A program made the position numbers and the translations under genes. 64,000 nt of DNA from Paenibacillus ferrarius (GTDB lineage Bacteria; Bacillota; Bacilli; Paenibacillales; NBRC-103111): assembly GCF_002027705.1 (NCBI RefSeq), contig NZ_MBTG01000001.1, positions 310,001-374,000 of the forward strand, read 5' to 3'. The notes below the pieces were generated by a model that made no database searches, was not told where the DNA came from, and saw only the letters and a program-made list of their open reading frames with translations. Shown here one piece after another: positions 34,642 to 45,054 of the stretch (its first letter is position 1; each line of letters starts with the position of its first letter).

Positions 34642-35520
34642 ATGAAGAAGTTTAAGAAATTTTATATTGAAATTACAAGTGTTTGCAACTTGGCTTGCAC
34701 TTTCTGTCCACAAACCAAACGACAAGCCAATTTTATAAAAATGGACACCTTCACGAATATATTGGATCAAATCAAACCGCATACGGATCATATTTATCTG
34801 CATGTCAAAGGGGAGCCTTTGCTGCATCCCAAGATTGATGAGCTGCTGGATGTAAGCCATGACAAAGGCTTTAAAGTGAATATCACTACGAACGGTACGC
34901 TGATTAACAAAAATAGACATAAGCTGTTAGATAAACCAGCGCTGCGGCAGATGAATTTCTCTCTGCACAGTTTCGATGGACATGAAGGCTCCGAAGATAA
35001 GGAAGGGTATGTAACGAGCATTCTGCGGTTCGCCAAAGAAATCGTGGCTAAGTCCAATGTGATTATCTCGTTCCGCTTATGGAATCTGGATACGGATAAC
35101 CAGACGAACTTGGAGCGTCAACGAAACCGCGAAGTACTGGATCTGCTGGAGCAAGAATTCAATCTGGATTACAAAATTGATGAGAAGTTCGTGAGAGGCA
35201 CCGGTGTTAAACTAGCGGATCGCGTCTATCTGAATCAGGATCATGAGTTCCAGTGGCCCGATCTCAAAGCGGAGGAGATTTCAGGACCAGGTTTCTGTCA
35301 TGCCCTGCGCAATCAAGCGGGTATTCTTGTTGATGGCACCGTCATCCCTTGCTGCCTGGACGGGGAAGGCGTGATCAATCTGGGCAATATCAATCATACG
35401 CCTTTCTCCGAAATCGTCGAGGGGGAGCGGGCTAACCGCTTGTTTGAAGGATTCTCAAGGCGGGAAGTTGTTGAGGAATTATGCCGCAAATGCGGCTATC
35501 GTGAACGGTTCAGCATGTAA
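34642..35520 (+). CDS. Radical SAM/SPASM domain protein
   Basis: 292 residues. The radical SAM cluster motif is CNLACTFC (about residues 14-21), with the GEP motif in VKGEPLLHP and the TTNGTL strand. The C-terminal SPASM-like part has CC in VIPCCLDGEG and CRKCGYR near the end, which would hold an auxiliary Fe-S cluster. Substrate is unknown; no peptide precursor gene is next to it. The upstream GAAACGGAG serves as ribosome site. Confidence 0.85.
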   Translation: MKKFKKFYIEITSVCNLACTFCPQTKRQANFIKMDTFTNILDQIKPHTDHIYLHVKGEPLLHPKIDELLDVSHDKGFKVNITTNGTLINKNRHKLLDKPALRQMNFSLHSFDGHEGSEDKEGYVTSILRFAKEIVAKSNVIISFRLWNLDTDNQTNLERQRNREVLDLLEQEFNLDYKIDEKFVRGTGVKLADRVYLNQDHEFQWPDLKAEEISGPGFCHALRNQAGILVDGTVIPCCLDGEGVINLGNINHTPFSEIVEGERANRLFEGFSRREVVEELCRKCGYRERFSM

Positions 35521-35661
35521 ATATCCTAAAGCTGCTTGATCAGTTAACAGACTGAGAAAGGGGCTTTTTTTCTTATTGGTTTTGATTTCGTCTTTGCTTT
35601 TACCTATCATTCATGAGATAATACAAGTTTGATTCGATTCTAATTGTTGGGGGCACAAACT

Positions 35662-37617
35662 GTGGGACGTTATCCATTTGCATACGATCATGCACAACCA
35701 TACATGCAGCAGGTCTCTGACTGGATTGCTGATATATTTTATGAAATTTTGCCTGAAGCCGGGTTTGAGGTGAGGGATGAGCAAATTTACATGGCGTTTC
35801 AGCTCGAGCGTGCGTTTGCCGAAAAGCAGACGATTTTCGCGGAAGCGGGAGTTGGCACAGGGAAGACGCTTGTTTATTTATTATATGCGATTTGCTACGC
35901 ACGATTGACGAAGAAACCGGCCATTATCGCCTGTGCGGACGAGTCTTTGATTGAGCAATTGGTTAAGCCGGGCGGCGATATTGAGAAAATTACCCGCCAT
36001 CTGGATCTTGTTATTGACGCAAGACTTGCCAAATCACCGGATAAGTACGTTTGTCTGGTCAAATTGGATGAGGCACGGTTCGGGCATGAAGATATCGGTT
36101 TATTCCGCGAGCTGTATGAAGGACTTCCTGATTTCGTTCATACGCGCGAAGCGATGCAATCGTTTTATGCTTATGGGGATCGTAAGAACTACCCGCATCT
36201 GAATAACGAACAGTGGGACAAGGTAAGCTGGGATGCTTTCCAAGATTGTTTCGTCTGTGATAAGCGGCATCGCTGCGGTCAAACGCTTTCTCGGGAATCC
36301 TACCGACGTTCGACGGATTTAATTATCTGCTCGCACGATTTCTATATGGAGCATGTGTGGACGTATGAGGGAAGAAAGCGTGAAGGACAGCTTCCTTTGC
36401 TGCCGGAGCATTGTACGGTTGTTTTCGATGAAGGTCATTTGATGGAATCTGCTGCTCAGAAAGCTTTAACTTATAAATTGAAGCATATTGTATTTGAAGA
36501 ATTAGTCGTTCGCCTGTTAAAAGGGGAAGTTCGCGAGTCGTTAGCCGTATGTATCGATCAAGCGATTGAACAAAGCGAGCTGATGTTCGATATTCTCGAA
36601 AGCTGTTGTCAGCCGATCCCCGGCTCAGACCGCAAACAGATCGTGATGAACGAACGATTGCTGCGCGAAATTCATCGCCTCTGCGATATTTTGTCTGAGA
36701 TTGAGGAAGAGCTTGTATTTGAAAGCGAAATGTTTACCTTGAACGACTACCAGCTTAAAATTGTTGAGGAGCATCTGGAAATGATGCAAAAGGCGCTAGC
36801 TTTGTTCCGCAACGATCAAGCGTTCATCTGCTGGGCAACGGAGAGCATTACGGGCTTAAGTCTGGTCATTATGCCTAGAACCGTGAAAGAAGTGTTGAGG
36901 GAGCAAGTATTCTCATCCAAAATGCCAATCGTTTTCTCCTCCGCTACGCTTTCTGTCGAAGGTTCTTTTGACTATGTGGCGGATAGCTTGGGGCTCGATA
37001 AGTATCTGTCTTTCTCCGTCGCATCCCCTTATGATTATGCAGAGCGGATGGAAGTGATCGCACCCAAGTGGGCGTCAGGCGGTACCTTTGAAGAGAAAAT
37101 GGACACAGCCGTTCACTTGTTAAAAAGAACAGAAGGTAGGGCTCTGATCCTGTTTCCGACGTATGAAGATTTAAGACAGTTTAAACGTGAGATTCAGAGC
37201 CGATCTGATTGTGCGGAACTGCGTTTCTTATTCGAAGGAGATCAAGAAATCAGTCATTTGATCGAGACTTTCCAGGGAGATGAACATACAGTTTTAGCTG
37301 CTGTCAGTCTTTGGGAAGGTCTGGATGTCCCTGGGCCATCCTTGTCGAACGTGATCGTCTGGGCGCTGCCTTTTCCTCCGCAAGACCCGGTGTTTATGGC
37401 CAAAAGACAAGCCGCGTCCAACCCGTATGAAGAGGTAGATATTCCATATATGCTGCTCAGATTGAGGCAAGGGATTGGCCGGTTAATTCGGACCCGTGAG
37501 GATAGCGGCTTAATTGCAATATTCAGTGACGATTTGCACCATAACACACAATTACGGGAACATATCGTAAGAATTCTGCCAGACGGCGTAACGTTAAAGC
37601 AGGAAATAAATGGATAG
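35662..37617 (+). CDS. DinG/XPD-family ATP-dependent DNA helicase
   Basis: About 651 residues. Walker A AEAGVGTGKTL at 60-70, DEAH-type box VVFDEGHLME, and four cysteines at the Fe-S positions (KYVCLVK, then CFVCDKRHRC), so an Fe-S cluster is likely. The C-terminal helicase domain has IVFSSATL, the AAVSLWEGLDVPG segment and RQGIGRLIRT. DinG-type helicases unwind R-loops and DNA forks. GTG 35662 follows GTTGGGGG by nine bases; TTG 35644 is less likely. No nuclease domain is present, unlike the Bacillus DinG. Confidence 0.88.
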   Translation: MGRYPFAYDHAQPYMQQVSDWIADIFYEILPEAGFEVRDEQIYMAFQLERAFAEKQTIFAEAGVGTGKTLVYLLYAICYARLTKKPAIIACADESLIEQLVKPGGDIEKITRHLDLVIDARLAKSPDKYVCLVKLDEARFGHEDIGLFRELYEGLPDFVHTREAMQSFYAYGDRKNYPHLNNEQWDKVSWDAFQDCFVCDKRHRCGQTLSRESYRRSTDLIICSHDFYMEHVWTYEGRKREGQLPLLPEHCTVVFDEGHLMESAAQKALTYKLKHIVFEELVVRLLKGEVRESLAVCIDQAIEQSELMFDILESCCQPIPGSDRKQIVMNERLLREIHRLCDILSEIEEELVFESEMFTLNDYQLKIVEEHLEMMQKALALFRNDQAFICWATESITGLSLVIMPRTVKEVLREQVFSSKMPIVFSSATLSVEGSFDYVADSLGLDKYLSFSVASPYDYAERMEVIAPKWASGGTFEEKMDTAVHLLKRTEGRALILFPTYEDLRQFKREIQSRSDCAELRFLFEGDQEISHLIETFQGDEHTVLAAVSLWEGLDVPGPSLSNVIVWALPFPPQDPVFMAKRQAASNPYEEVDIPYMLLRLRQGIGRLIRTREDSGLIAIFSDDLHHNTQLREHIVRILPDGVTLKQEING

Positions 37618-37627
37618 ACATCATTGA

Positions 37628-39418
37628 TTAGGTAAACCAAATGTCGCGAAATCGCACCCATCCAAGGGAATCAAGAGAGATTCCTCGAATGGAAGGATGG
37701 AAGGCGGTTTTGAGATGCTTCCGATATAGAAAAAGCAGGCTATGGCGCTGCTTGAGCTGGGATTCCAACTGCTCAAGCAGCGCTTTTCTGTGCTGCGCGT
37801 CTGCTTCGAATCGAAGCTTGCGCAGGCTGTCATCAATCAGCAGCTGGATTTCGCTGGACGCATGCTGACGCATACTCTTGTACATATCGTAGAGCCGCAG
37901 CTCACGATGTTCATCTAACATGATCGCGAAGAGCAGCAAGTCTGCCGTCATGCGCTGCTCGCCTTTGAATTCTTCGGCGGGAATGAGCATAATGTCCAGA
38001 TGGATGCCGGCTTCGGCGTACATCTTCTGCAAAATCAACGCATCCTTTTCATATTGTGGAATGGTTGCGAGTTTAATCGTTTCACCCTGATAACCTGCCG
38101 CATGGAGCATGGCTTCCAGCTTGCCAACTTCTAATAATCCGGCTTGCTGTTGATCGTCTCTATCTTGCTGTGACTGAGGGAAGAAGCTGTTTGCTGCCTC
38201 AATGACATCGCCGGACAGCTGCTCAAGCAGGATGCAACGATTCAATGCTACATGCAGCGCTTCGCGCATAAGCGGATTCCTTAAGGCACCTTCTTTCAGT
38301 TCATTCACAGTCAGAAATTTAGTCGTCATGCCGGACTGCCTGACTTGCTGCCATCTTTCTGCATCCATGTCCGATATTCTTACATTATGCATAACTTGAA
38401 AAGGCTGCCTTGTATCCGATAATTCCGTATGCTCCTTCTCCGGCAATGTCCAGACTTCAACGCGATCCAGAAATCCTCTGCCCTGAAAATAAGCAGGGAA
38501 TGCTTCCAGAATCCAAATCCCTTGATCTTGCCCGGTTAAACGGAAAGGGCCTGTCCCCACTGGGCTCTTATGCATCAGGCCGCCTGACTTTTCGACAATG
38601 TCGGCAGGTACGATGGAGGCGCGATTCGTAGTTAGAAATCCCAGAAACAATTCATTTCGTTCCGCTAGTTGAATACGAAGGGTCGTTTCATTGGGAGCTT
38701 CGATTTCCACAATATTTGCATAAGCCCAGCTGTAAAGGCCGCGCGGCGCTAGCCGCTGAAGCCGTTCAAGCGAATATTTCACATCACTCGCGGTCATTTC
38801 ACGGCCGTGATGAAACGAGACGCCTTTGCGCAGATAGAAGGTCCATAGCGTGCGTGAGTCATCTACATCCCAAGCATGCGCAAGATGCGGCAAGATCTGT
38901 TCGCCTTTGGCATCCATTCGGACAAGGCTGTCGAACAGCTGATTGACCAAATGAGACTCGCCTGAATAATGAATGGCTGCCGGGTCCAAGTCATGTATGG
39001 CTTGCGTTAGAGGGAAACGCAGAACGTCTGTTCTGTGTTGTCCTTGCAGTTCTGAACGAAACCCGAATTGGCCGGAGAGCCAATCTTGAAATTCCCGCAG
39101 AGAAGCGGAATGTTCAGAAGCTTGCAGCAAATCCAAGGCGGAGTGCAAGTCCTGCTTGGCTACTAATTCTTTGGCTTCTTCCATCAGCATATCTTCTTTG
39201 CGTACGTGAAAGATTAAGGTCGAGCGGTTGCTGCGGCCTTTTTTGGGCAGCCAAGTAAGCCATGATTCCTGCTGCATGCGCTTAAGTACCAGCACCATAT
39301 TACGGTGCGTACATTCCAAATAGGCGGCCAGTTCCTCTATGGTAATTTCCATCGGGGTTTCTTCCTGAACATGAGGGAAAGAACGCCGAAGCGTTAAGTA
39401 ATGCTTGCGAATTTTCAA
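37628..39418 (-). CDS. SgrR-type transcriptional regulator with solute-binding domain
   Basis: About 596 residues. N-terminal winged helix (IEELAAYLECTHRNMVLVLKRM) of the SgrR_N type, then a long extracytoplasmic-type solute-binding fold of family 5 (HDLDPAAIHYSGESHLVNQLFDSL, WTFYLRKGVSFHHGREMTASDVKYSLERL) without a signal peptide, so it acts in the cytoplasm as ligand sensor. Known SgrR activates genes in sugar-phosphate stress; the ligand here is unknown. TTG 39418 lies seven bases after GGAGG and is preferred to TTG 39424. It converges with the helicase gene with 10 bases between. Confidence 0.85.
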   Translation of the reverse strand: MKIRKHYLTLRRSFPHVQEETPMEITIEELAAYLECTHRNMVLVLKRMQQESWLTWLPKKGRSNRSTLIFHVRKEDMLMEEAKELVAKQDLHSALDLLQASEHSASLREFQDWLSGQFGFRSELQGQHRTDVLRFPLTQAIHDLDPAAIHYSGESHLVNQLFDSLVRMDAKGEQILPHLAHAWDVDDSRTLWTFYLRKGVSFHHGREMTASDVKYSLERLQRLAPRGLYSWAYANIVEIEAPNETTLRIQLAERNELFLGFLTTNRASIVPADIVEKSGGLMHKSPVGTGPFRLTGQDQGIWILEAFPAYFQGRGFLDRVEVWTLPEKEHTELSDTRQPFQVMHNVRISDMDAERWQQVRQSGMTTKFLTVNELKEGALRNPLMREALHVALNRCILLEQLSGDVIEAANSFFPQSQQDRDDQQQAGLLEVGKLEAMLHAAGYQGETIKLATIPQYEKDALILQKMYAEAGIHLDIMLIPAEEFKGEQRMTADLLLFAIMLDEHRELRLYDMYKSMRQHASSEIQLLIDDSLRKLRFEADAQHRKALLEQLESQLKQRHSLLFLYRKHLKTAFHPSIRGISLDSLGWVRFRDIWFT

Positions 39419-39565
39419 CGACAAGCCTCCATTTGTAAAATATGAAATTCTGAAAAGTAAACTTACACTTTTTGTTCTTGTTTTAAAGGATACAATAAAA
39501 GGCAGGAACTAACAATGTTTTGCAGACGGCTGACCCTAAGTTATTGAATAAAGGAGAGAACGTTC

Positions 39566-41068
39566 ATGAGAGATCCCGCTCCATGGCAAAAGAAATATGG
39601 CATGATGCTTGGTTATGCCTGTTTGTTTGGCTTCATGATGCAATATTTATTTGTTGGCTACGCGCCTGGTATATCGGTTTTATTGAGTGTAGCTGGCTTT
39701 TATGGTCTATATTTTTATGCAATTAAGGGGAGATTAGGCGGATTCGAGCCATGGGAAGGGCAGAGTAAGGCTGGTTGGCTGATGCTCGTGCCCGTAGCAT
39801 TAATTACTCTTACATACGCATTGTTTGCGAATAGCTTCTTCCATGCACTGAATGTGTTAGCACTTCCTATTCTCATTGTGATGCAGACCATTGTGTTATC
39901 TCGCAATAGCAAACATGCGTGGTATCATGCCACGTTTTTGCAAGATATGGGGAGACATGTTTTTGGCAGACCGTTTGGATATGTGTCGGTTCCGCTAGAG
40001 ATGATCAGAGCTTGGCTGCCAGCCAGAGGCAGTGCTGAGAATTCACGTTGGGGGAAGATCGGGAAGATTGGGGCAGGCTTGCTGCTGGCATCGCCCATTC
40101 TATTCGTCATCATAGGGCTGTTAGCCTCGGCCGACCGCATTTTTCTGTCATGGCTGGCTGAAATCCCTCATTGGCTTGATGGGGGAAATATGGTTGAAGG
40201 CATCTTGCGGATCGTAATGGCTTTATGTATAACGGTCTATACCTTTTGTTATATGTGGGGCCTCCTATTTCCCAATGTGATGGAAGCGGCTGCTCCGCCT
40301 TCTGAGGATAACCAAGAGCGCTTGGCAGCTAGCGGCAAGATTCAGCTTGATCCCGTAACGGCAGGTACTTTGCTCGTATGTGTCAATGTGGTCTATGTAT
40401 TGTTTGCGATCATTCAGTTCAGTTACTTGTTTGGAGCTGCCGATGGCATGCTGCCCAGCGGCGTGGCTTATGCGGAATATGCCCGGAGAGGATTTGCTGA
40501 GCTGGTTGCTGTCGCGTTAATTAATGTGTTCCTGTTGTTCCCAGGACTTCACTGGATTCGCCGGAGTGGTCAAACAGGGGAAATCACACGCAAAGTTCAT
40601 CTTACTATGCTAGTTGCCTGTACGATCGTGATGCTTGCATCTGCCTATAGCCGATTGTCTTTGTATGAGGAAGCCTATGGCTTTACCCAAACAAGGCTGC
40701 TTGTTCATGGCTTTATGATATTCTTGGCGATCATGTGCGTCATTGCTTTATTTCGAATATGGGTCGAGAGAATTTCGTTATCCAAAGCTTATATTACAAC
40801 AGGGATCTTAGCTTATCTGGTCATGAATTATATCAATATGGATGAACGCATCGCCGTAAACAACATGGACCGTTATGAAAGAACAGGAATAATTGACCTT
40901 GATTACCTAAGTCGACTTTCAACAGACGTTGTTCCCACTTTGCGAGTGATGCAAACACGACATGCCAATATGACAGAAATTCAATCTGTAATTGATCATA
41001 TCAATGCTAATGATAGCCATTCGTCATGGCCTTCCTGGAACTTGTCCAGCTATCGGGCGAGGCGGTAA
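39566..41068 (+). CDS. DUF4173/DUF4153-type integral membrane protein
   Basis: 500 residues, about twelve hydrophobic segments. The sequence GPW..-like start, the FVIIGLLASADRIF segment and the YAEYARRGFAELVAVALINVFLL block are typical of the DUF4173 family. The C-terminal 90 residues are hydrophilic (NYINMDERIAVNNMDRY) as in the family. Function is unknown. AAAGGAGAG precedes ATG. It is divergent from the SgrR-like gene. Confidence 0.8.
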   Translation: MRDPAPWQKKYGMMLGYACLFGFMMQYLFVGYAPGISVLLSVAGFYGLYFYAIKGRLGGFEPWEGQSKAGWLMLVPVALITLTYALFANSFFHALNVLALPILIVMQTIVLSRNSKHAWYHATFLQDMGRHVFGRPFGYVSVPLEMIRAWLPARGSAENSRWGKIGKIGAGLLLASPILFVIIGLLASADRIFLSWLAEIPHWLDGGNMVEGILRIVMALCITVYTFCYMWGLLFPNVMEAAAPPSEDNQERLAASGKIQLDPVTAGTLLVCVNVVYVLFAIIQFSYLFGAADGMLPSGVAYAEYARRGFAELVAVALINVFLLFPGLHWIRRSGQTGEITRKVHLTMLVACTIVMLASAYSRLSLYEEAYGFTQTRLLVHGFMIFLAIMCVIALFRIWVERISLSKAYITTGILAYLVMNYINMDERIAVNNMDRYERTGIIDLDYLSRLSTDVVPTLRVMQTRHANMTEIQSVIDHINANDSHSSWPSWNLSSYRARR

Positions 41069-41174
41069 AAAGAATAATTTGTAAAGAAAATTAAAGCCTT
41101 GAGTTTCGAACTCCAAATTGCTGGGTATAAATTCCTATCCATACATAACCCCAACATTTAGGAGGAAACAAACT

Positions 41175-42728
41175 ATGAAAAAAACATTATCAATCGCACT
41201 TACTTCGGCAATGGCAGTATCCATGTTCTCATCTGTCGCATTCGGCAAAACATCATCTGATTATTCCGATTTGAGTCAACTGGATTCCGCGACCAAAGCG
41301 AAATTCGATGCAATGATCAGCGCAGGAATCTTCGATGGCATGACAGAAACGACGTTCGGCTTGAAAAGCCAAATGAATCGCGCACAGTTCGCAAAAGTAG
41401 CCGCACTGCTGTTGAAGCTTCCGGTGAATTCCGGACTAAGAGTATCCTCATATACGGATGTGAGTACATACGATCAAGCGAATGGCTACGCACTTCCTTA
41501 TATTGAAGCCTTGAAAACAGCCGGGATTACCGAAGGCACAAGTGCATGGACATATGATCCAGCAGGCCAAGTGACGAAGCAGGAATTAGCTGCTTTCCTA
41601 GTAAGAATCTTAGGTAAACAAACAGAAGCGGAGTCCATGACATTAACGGATGGTTCTGTATCGAATTGGGCGAAAGGGTATGTAGCTTTGGCGCAGCAGT
41701 TGAAATTAGTGCCTGAAACCGTTGGTGCGTTCGAGGGCCAAATGCCGGCAACACGCGAATTGCTTGTAACAGGCGCCTATGAAGCGAAGCAGCAATATGT
41801 ACCTGACAAAGTTTCCTTAATCGGTGCTCAAGCCATTGGAGCAAGCAAGGTGAAGGTGTGGGTGAACGACATCCTCGATACGAAAAAAGCAACATTTATG
41901 TTAAGCAAAGGAACGATGAGTGTACCTGTACAGGCGACTTGGTCGGATGATGGGAAATGGGTAATCTTAGAAGCATCTTCTCCTTTGAGCGAAGGCGATT
42001 ACACAGCTGAAATATCTGGCATAGACACCACTTCCGTGTTAAGGAAAGATGTTCATTTCAGTGTGCAAAAAGAGCAGGTAACAGAGCTCAAATTCGTTAA
42101 TCCAAGTGATACGATTGCGAGCAGCGCTTCTGCTTCTATTAAAGTAAAAGCCTTGAACCAATATGGAGAAACGGCTACTCAGGATGCTTCCAGTTTCACA
42201 GCAACGGCAGCAGGTTCTGCGCCAACGGATATCACGAAGGACGAGTGGGGCAATCTAGTTCTTGTAGTTAATTCGCAAATGAAGGATTATATTCCTGTCA
42301 CGGTGTATCTGAAAAATCAAAATCTTAATGTTTCCAGAAGCTTTAAAGTTGGAAATGCGCCTATTTTAAGCTACTTGGAACCTAATAAGTTAACTTACTC
42401 TGGTGGCAAAACGCGGCTGATCAATATTGGGGATACGGCTACGGTTACCCTAAATTTATTCGACCAGTATGGCAATCCCGTTACCAAGAAGCAATGGGAT
42501 AACGGTGAAGTCACAGCGAAGAGTCTGCTCCCGGATATCATGCCGGATAATCCGAACCTTGAGATCGTCAAGGCAGGAGCTGATTTAAGCCCTACGGATC
42601 TCTTTGATACCAATGGAAATCCCCGTTTCGAAGTGAAATTGATTGGGAAGCCAGATATGCAAAGTACGCACCAAGTCACGATTTATAGCGAAAACGCCTA
42701 TGCAACTGTCAGTGTGGATGTGGACTAA
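41175..42728 (+). CDS. Secreted S-layer-homology protein
   Basis: 517 residues. Signal peptide MKKTLSIALTSAMAVSMFSS with cleavage after VAFG. Two to three SLH modules follow (FDAMISAGIFDGMTETTFG, MNRAQFAKVAALLL, IEALKTAGITEGT with TKQELAAFLVRIL), which anchor proteins to pyruvylated wall polymer. The rest is beta-rich Ig-like extracellular sequence, including DLFDQYGNPV-like repeats. AGGAGG lies before ATG 41175. A strong terminator follows. Confidence 0.88.
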   Translation: MKKTLSIALTSAMAVSMFSSVAFGKTSSDYSDLSQLDSATKAKFDAMISAGIFDGMTETTFGLKSQMNRAQFAKVAALLLKLPVNSGLRVSSYTDVSTYDQANGYALPYIEALKTAGITEGTSAWTYDPAGQVTKQELAAFLVRILGKQTEAESMTLTDGSVSNWAKGYVALAQQLKLVPETVGAFEGQMPATRELLVTGAYEAKQQYVPDKVSLIGAQAIGASKVKVWVNDILDTKKATFMLSKGTMSVPVQATWSDDGKWVILEASSPLSEGDYTAEISGIDTTSVLRKDVHFSVQKEQVTELKFVNPSDTIASSASASIKVKALNQYGETATQDASSFTATAAGSAPTDITKDEWGNLVLVVNSQMKDYIPVTVYLKNQNLNVSRSFKVGNAPILSYLEPNKLTYSGGKTRLINIGDTATVTLNLFDQYGNPVTKKQWDNGEVTAKSLLPDIMPDNPNLEIVKAGADLSPTDLFDTNGNPRFEVKLIGKPDMQSTHQVTIYSENAYATVSVDVD

Positions 42729-42746
42729 ATATAGGCAGCAATGCTG

Positions 42747-42781
42747 CTCATTCTCTAGCGATAGGGAATGGGCTTTTTTTT
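42747..42781 (+). terminator. Terminator after the SLH gene
   Basis: GCTCATTCTC / GGGAATGGGC stem followed by seven or more T residues. Confidence 0.85.
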
Positions 42782-42874
42782 GTTCCAAAAAAGGGGATTC
42801 CATCCAGTGGGGAGATGTGCTAAAATAAATGAGAACAATTGTTCTGTTCGGTGAAAAGTGCCATTTTGGAAAGA

Positions 42875-43690
42875 ATGAAGGATGGTGTTGAAGCGTTGAC
42901 TGACAAATATGCAGGGATGGATGAGTTAATTGCGTATATTCATCAACATTTGTATGATCCGCTACCGCTTGCCCAATTAGCAGCCTATGCAGGCTATAGC
43001 CCTTATCATTTTATCCGTATTTTTAAGGAGAAAACAGGACTTTCACCCCTATATTATGTTTCTTCCCTTCGCTTGCAGAAGGCCAAAGACTTATTGCTGC
43101 GCACGAATCTTAGCATTCGTGATATTGGCTTAGAGATCGGGCAGCAAAGTCTTGGCACCTTCACGACTCGATTTACCTCGAGAGTCGGGGCGACACCCTC
43201 CGATTTCCGCAACTCAACCCTGCAAGCTGACAATTATTTGCGAGCTCTGCAGAAGCTCCACCACTGGCATTCAGACCAACCGGTTCAGCACCAGCATACT
43301 TGTATCCATGGGACGATTCAAACAGAAATTCCTTTTCAAGGCTTTATTTTGCTCGGTTTGTTTGCCAAACCCATTCCAGAAGGCATGCCGCTCTATGGCA
43401 CTCTAGTTGCTTCTCATCAGGATTATTGCATTCAGGATGTAAAGCCAGGTATTTATTACCTCATGGCCACCTCTGTTTCATGGGACATGCAAGCCTTGGA
43501 TGTTCTGTTGCCCTATACAACTCTGCGTACGCGCTCGAAGGAGCCCCTGATTATTCATTCGCATACAACAACCCTGCACCAGCAAGTTACACTCCATGTT
43601 TCACGCCCTGATGATCCTCCAATTCTGATTTCCCTGCCTTTGTTAATGAACAATTTCCTTAATCGGACTGCCCGGCTAAGCCAGCGATAA
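42875..43690 (+). CDS. AraC-family regulator with N-terminal HTH
   Basis: About 271 residues. Unusual order for AraC: the double helix-turn-helix comes first (LAAYAGYSPYHFIRIFKEKTG and IRDIGLEIGQQSLGTFTTRFTSRVG), followed by about 160 residues with a GyrI-like effector fold appearance (TEIPFQGFILLGLFAKPIPEG). This layout occurs in MarA/Rob-like regulators. Start is uncertain: ATG 42875, TTG 42896 or ATG 42917; the earliest frame start TTG 42839 has no ribosome site. It lies just before the acyl-CoA dehydrogenase operon and may or may not control it. Confidence 0.75.
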   Translation: MKDGVEALTDKYAGMDELIAYIHQHLYDPLPLAQLAAYAGYSPYHFIRIFKEKTGLSPLYYVSSLRLQKAKDLLLRTNLSIRDIGLEIGQQSLGTFTTRFTSRVGATPSDFRNSTLQADNYLRALQKLHHWHSDQPVQHQHTCIHGTIQTEIPFQGFILLGLFAKPIPEGMPLYGTLVASHQDYCIQDVKPGIYYLMATSVSWDMQALDVLLPYTTLRTRSKEPLIIHSHTTTLHQQVTLHVSRPDDPPILISLPLLMNNFLNRTARLSQR

Positions 43691-43775
43691 GCAATTGCCT
43701 TCGCATCTGTCGAAATTTCAGGCTTTTCCCAAGGTATAAGCCCTCGAAGTGGGGTGTATATATAAATTATTACAG

Positions 43776-43789
43776 CGAAAACGGTTGCA
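43776..43789 (+). promoter_or_regulatory. Candidate CcpA cre site before the mmg/prp operon
   Basis: CGAAAACGGTTGCA matches the cre consensus TGWAANCGNTNWCA at 12 of 14 positions. It lies about 85 bases before the first gene and shortly downstream of a TATATAAAT stretch. Carbon catabolite control of mmg operons by CcpA is known in B. subtilis. Confidence 0.4.
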
Positions 43790-43874
43790 ACTTGTCCGAT
43801 ACTATGGCAAATGACAGAGCTTGTCCAAGGCAGACCCTGCAGGTACAGTCAGCCATGTGGAAGGTGGTGGGCGC

Positions 43875-45026
43875 ATGCAAATGTCCTACACGGAGGAACA
43901 GGTCATGGTTCGTTCTGTGGTACGCGAATTTGCCGAGAACGAGATAGAACCATCGGCTGCGCAGCGAGATGAGGAAGAGCGATTTGATCGCAGCTTGTTT
44001 GACAAAATGGGGCAGCTCGGCTTAACAGGTATCCCATGGCCGGAAGCTTATGGCGGGCTTGCTTCTGATTTCATGACATATGCCATCGTGGTTGAGGAGA
44101 TTTCCCGCGTGTGTGCGTCTACCGGCGTTATGTTATCCGTGCATACCTCACTTACTAGCTGGGCGATCTACAAGTATGGAACGGAGAACCAGAAGATTAG
44201 GTATCTGCGTCCTTTAGCGGAAGGTAAGAAGCTAGGAGCTTACAGTTTGACTGAAAGCGGTTCAGGTTCAGATGCCAGTGCGATGCGCACAACCGCGAAA
44301 CAAGAGGAAGACAGCTTTCTCCTCAATGGCTCGAAGCTGTTTGTTACGAATGGCGGAGAAGCGGACGTGTATGTTGTTTTTGCGATGACGGATCTGCTGC
44401 AGCGGCAGAAAGGATGCAGTGCCTTCATCATTGAAAAGGGCACTCCCGGCTTTATTTTCGGCCATAAGGAAAAAAAACTGGGCATCCGTTCCTCTCCGAC
44501 GATCGAAATGAGATTCGACAACTGCCGTATTCCAGCCGATAATTTGCTGGGGCAGGTTGGTGATGGATTTCAGATCGCCATGAAATGCCTTGAAGGAGGG
44601 CGTATCGGTATTGCTGCGCAGGCGCTAGGAATTGCCCAAGGAGCCATGGATGCTTCGGTTGCCTATGCCAAGGAGCGGAAGCAATTTGGCAAGTCGATTA
44701 GCAAGCAGCAAGCGATCTCTTTTAAGATCGCCGATATGGCGACGAAGATTGAAGCGGCCAGACTGCTTACCTATCAGGCGGCATGGAGGGAAAGCACGGG
44801 CCTGCCCTATGGCAAGGAGGCTGCGATGGCAAAGCTTTTTGCCAGTGATACGGCCATGCAGGTGACGATTGAAGCCGTACAAATATTCGGAGGATACGGC
44901 TACACGAAAGAATATCCAGTTGAGCGCTATTTGCGCGATGCGAAAGTAACGCAAATTTATGAAGGGACGAACGAAATACAGCGAATTGTCATTTCCCGTA
45001 TGCTGCTTATGGATGAAACCAAATAG
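43875..45026 (+). CDS. mmgC: Acyl-CoA dehydrogenase (MmgC type)
   Basis: 383 residues. ACAD family: [15 protein letters not shown] flavin-binding signature, and [11 protein letters not shown] with the catalytic Glu near the C terminus. It oxidises short acyl-CoA to enoyl-CoA. AAGGTGGTG lies before ATG 43875. First gene of a six-gene operon whose content equals the B. subtilis mmg operon in a different order. Confidence 0.85.
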   Translation: MQMSYTEEQVMVRSVVREFAENEIEPSAAQRDEEERFDRSLFDKMGQLGLTGIPWPEAYGGLASDFMTYAIVVEEISRVCASTGVMLSVHTSLTSWAIYKYGTENQKIRYLRPLAEGKKLGAYSLTESGSGSDASAMRTTAKQEEDSFLLNGSKLFVTNGGEADVYVVFAMTDLLQRQKGCSAFIIEKGTPGFIFGHKEKKLGIRSSPTIEMRFDNCRIPADNLLGQVGDGFQIAMKCLEGGRIGIAAQALGIAQGAMDASVAYAKERKQFGKSISKQQAISFKIADMATKIEAARLLTYQAAWRESTGLPYGKEAAMAKLFASDTAMQVTIEAVQIFGGYGYTKEYPVERYLRDAKVTQIYEGTNEIQRIVISRMLLMDETK

Positions 45027-45054
45027 CTGAAGTAGAGAAAGGGAGTGCGATGAA

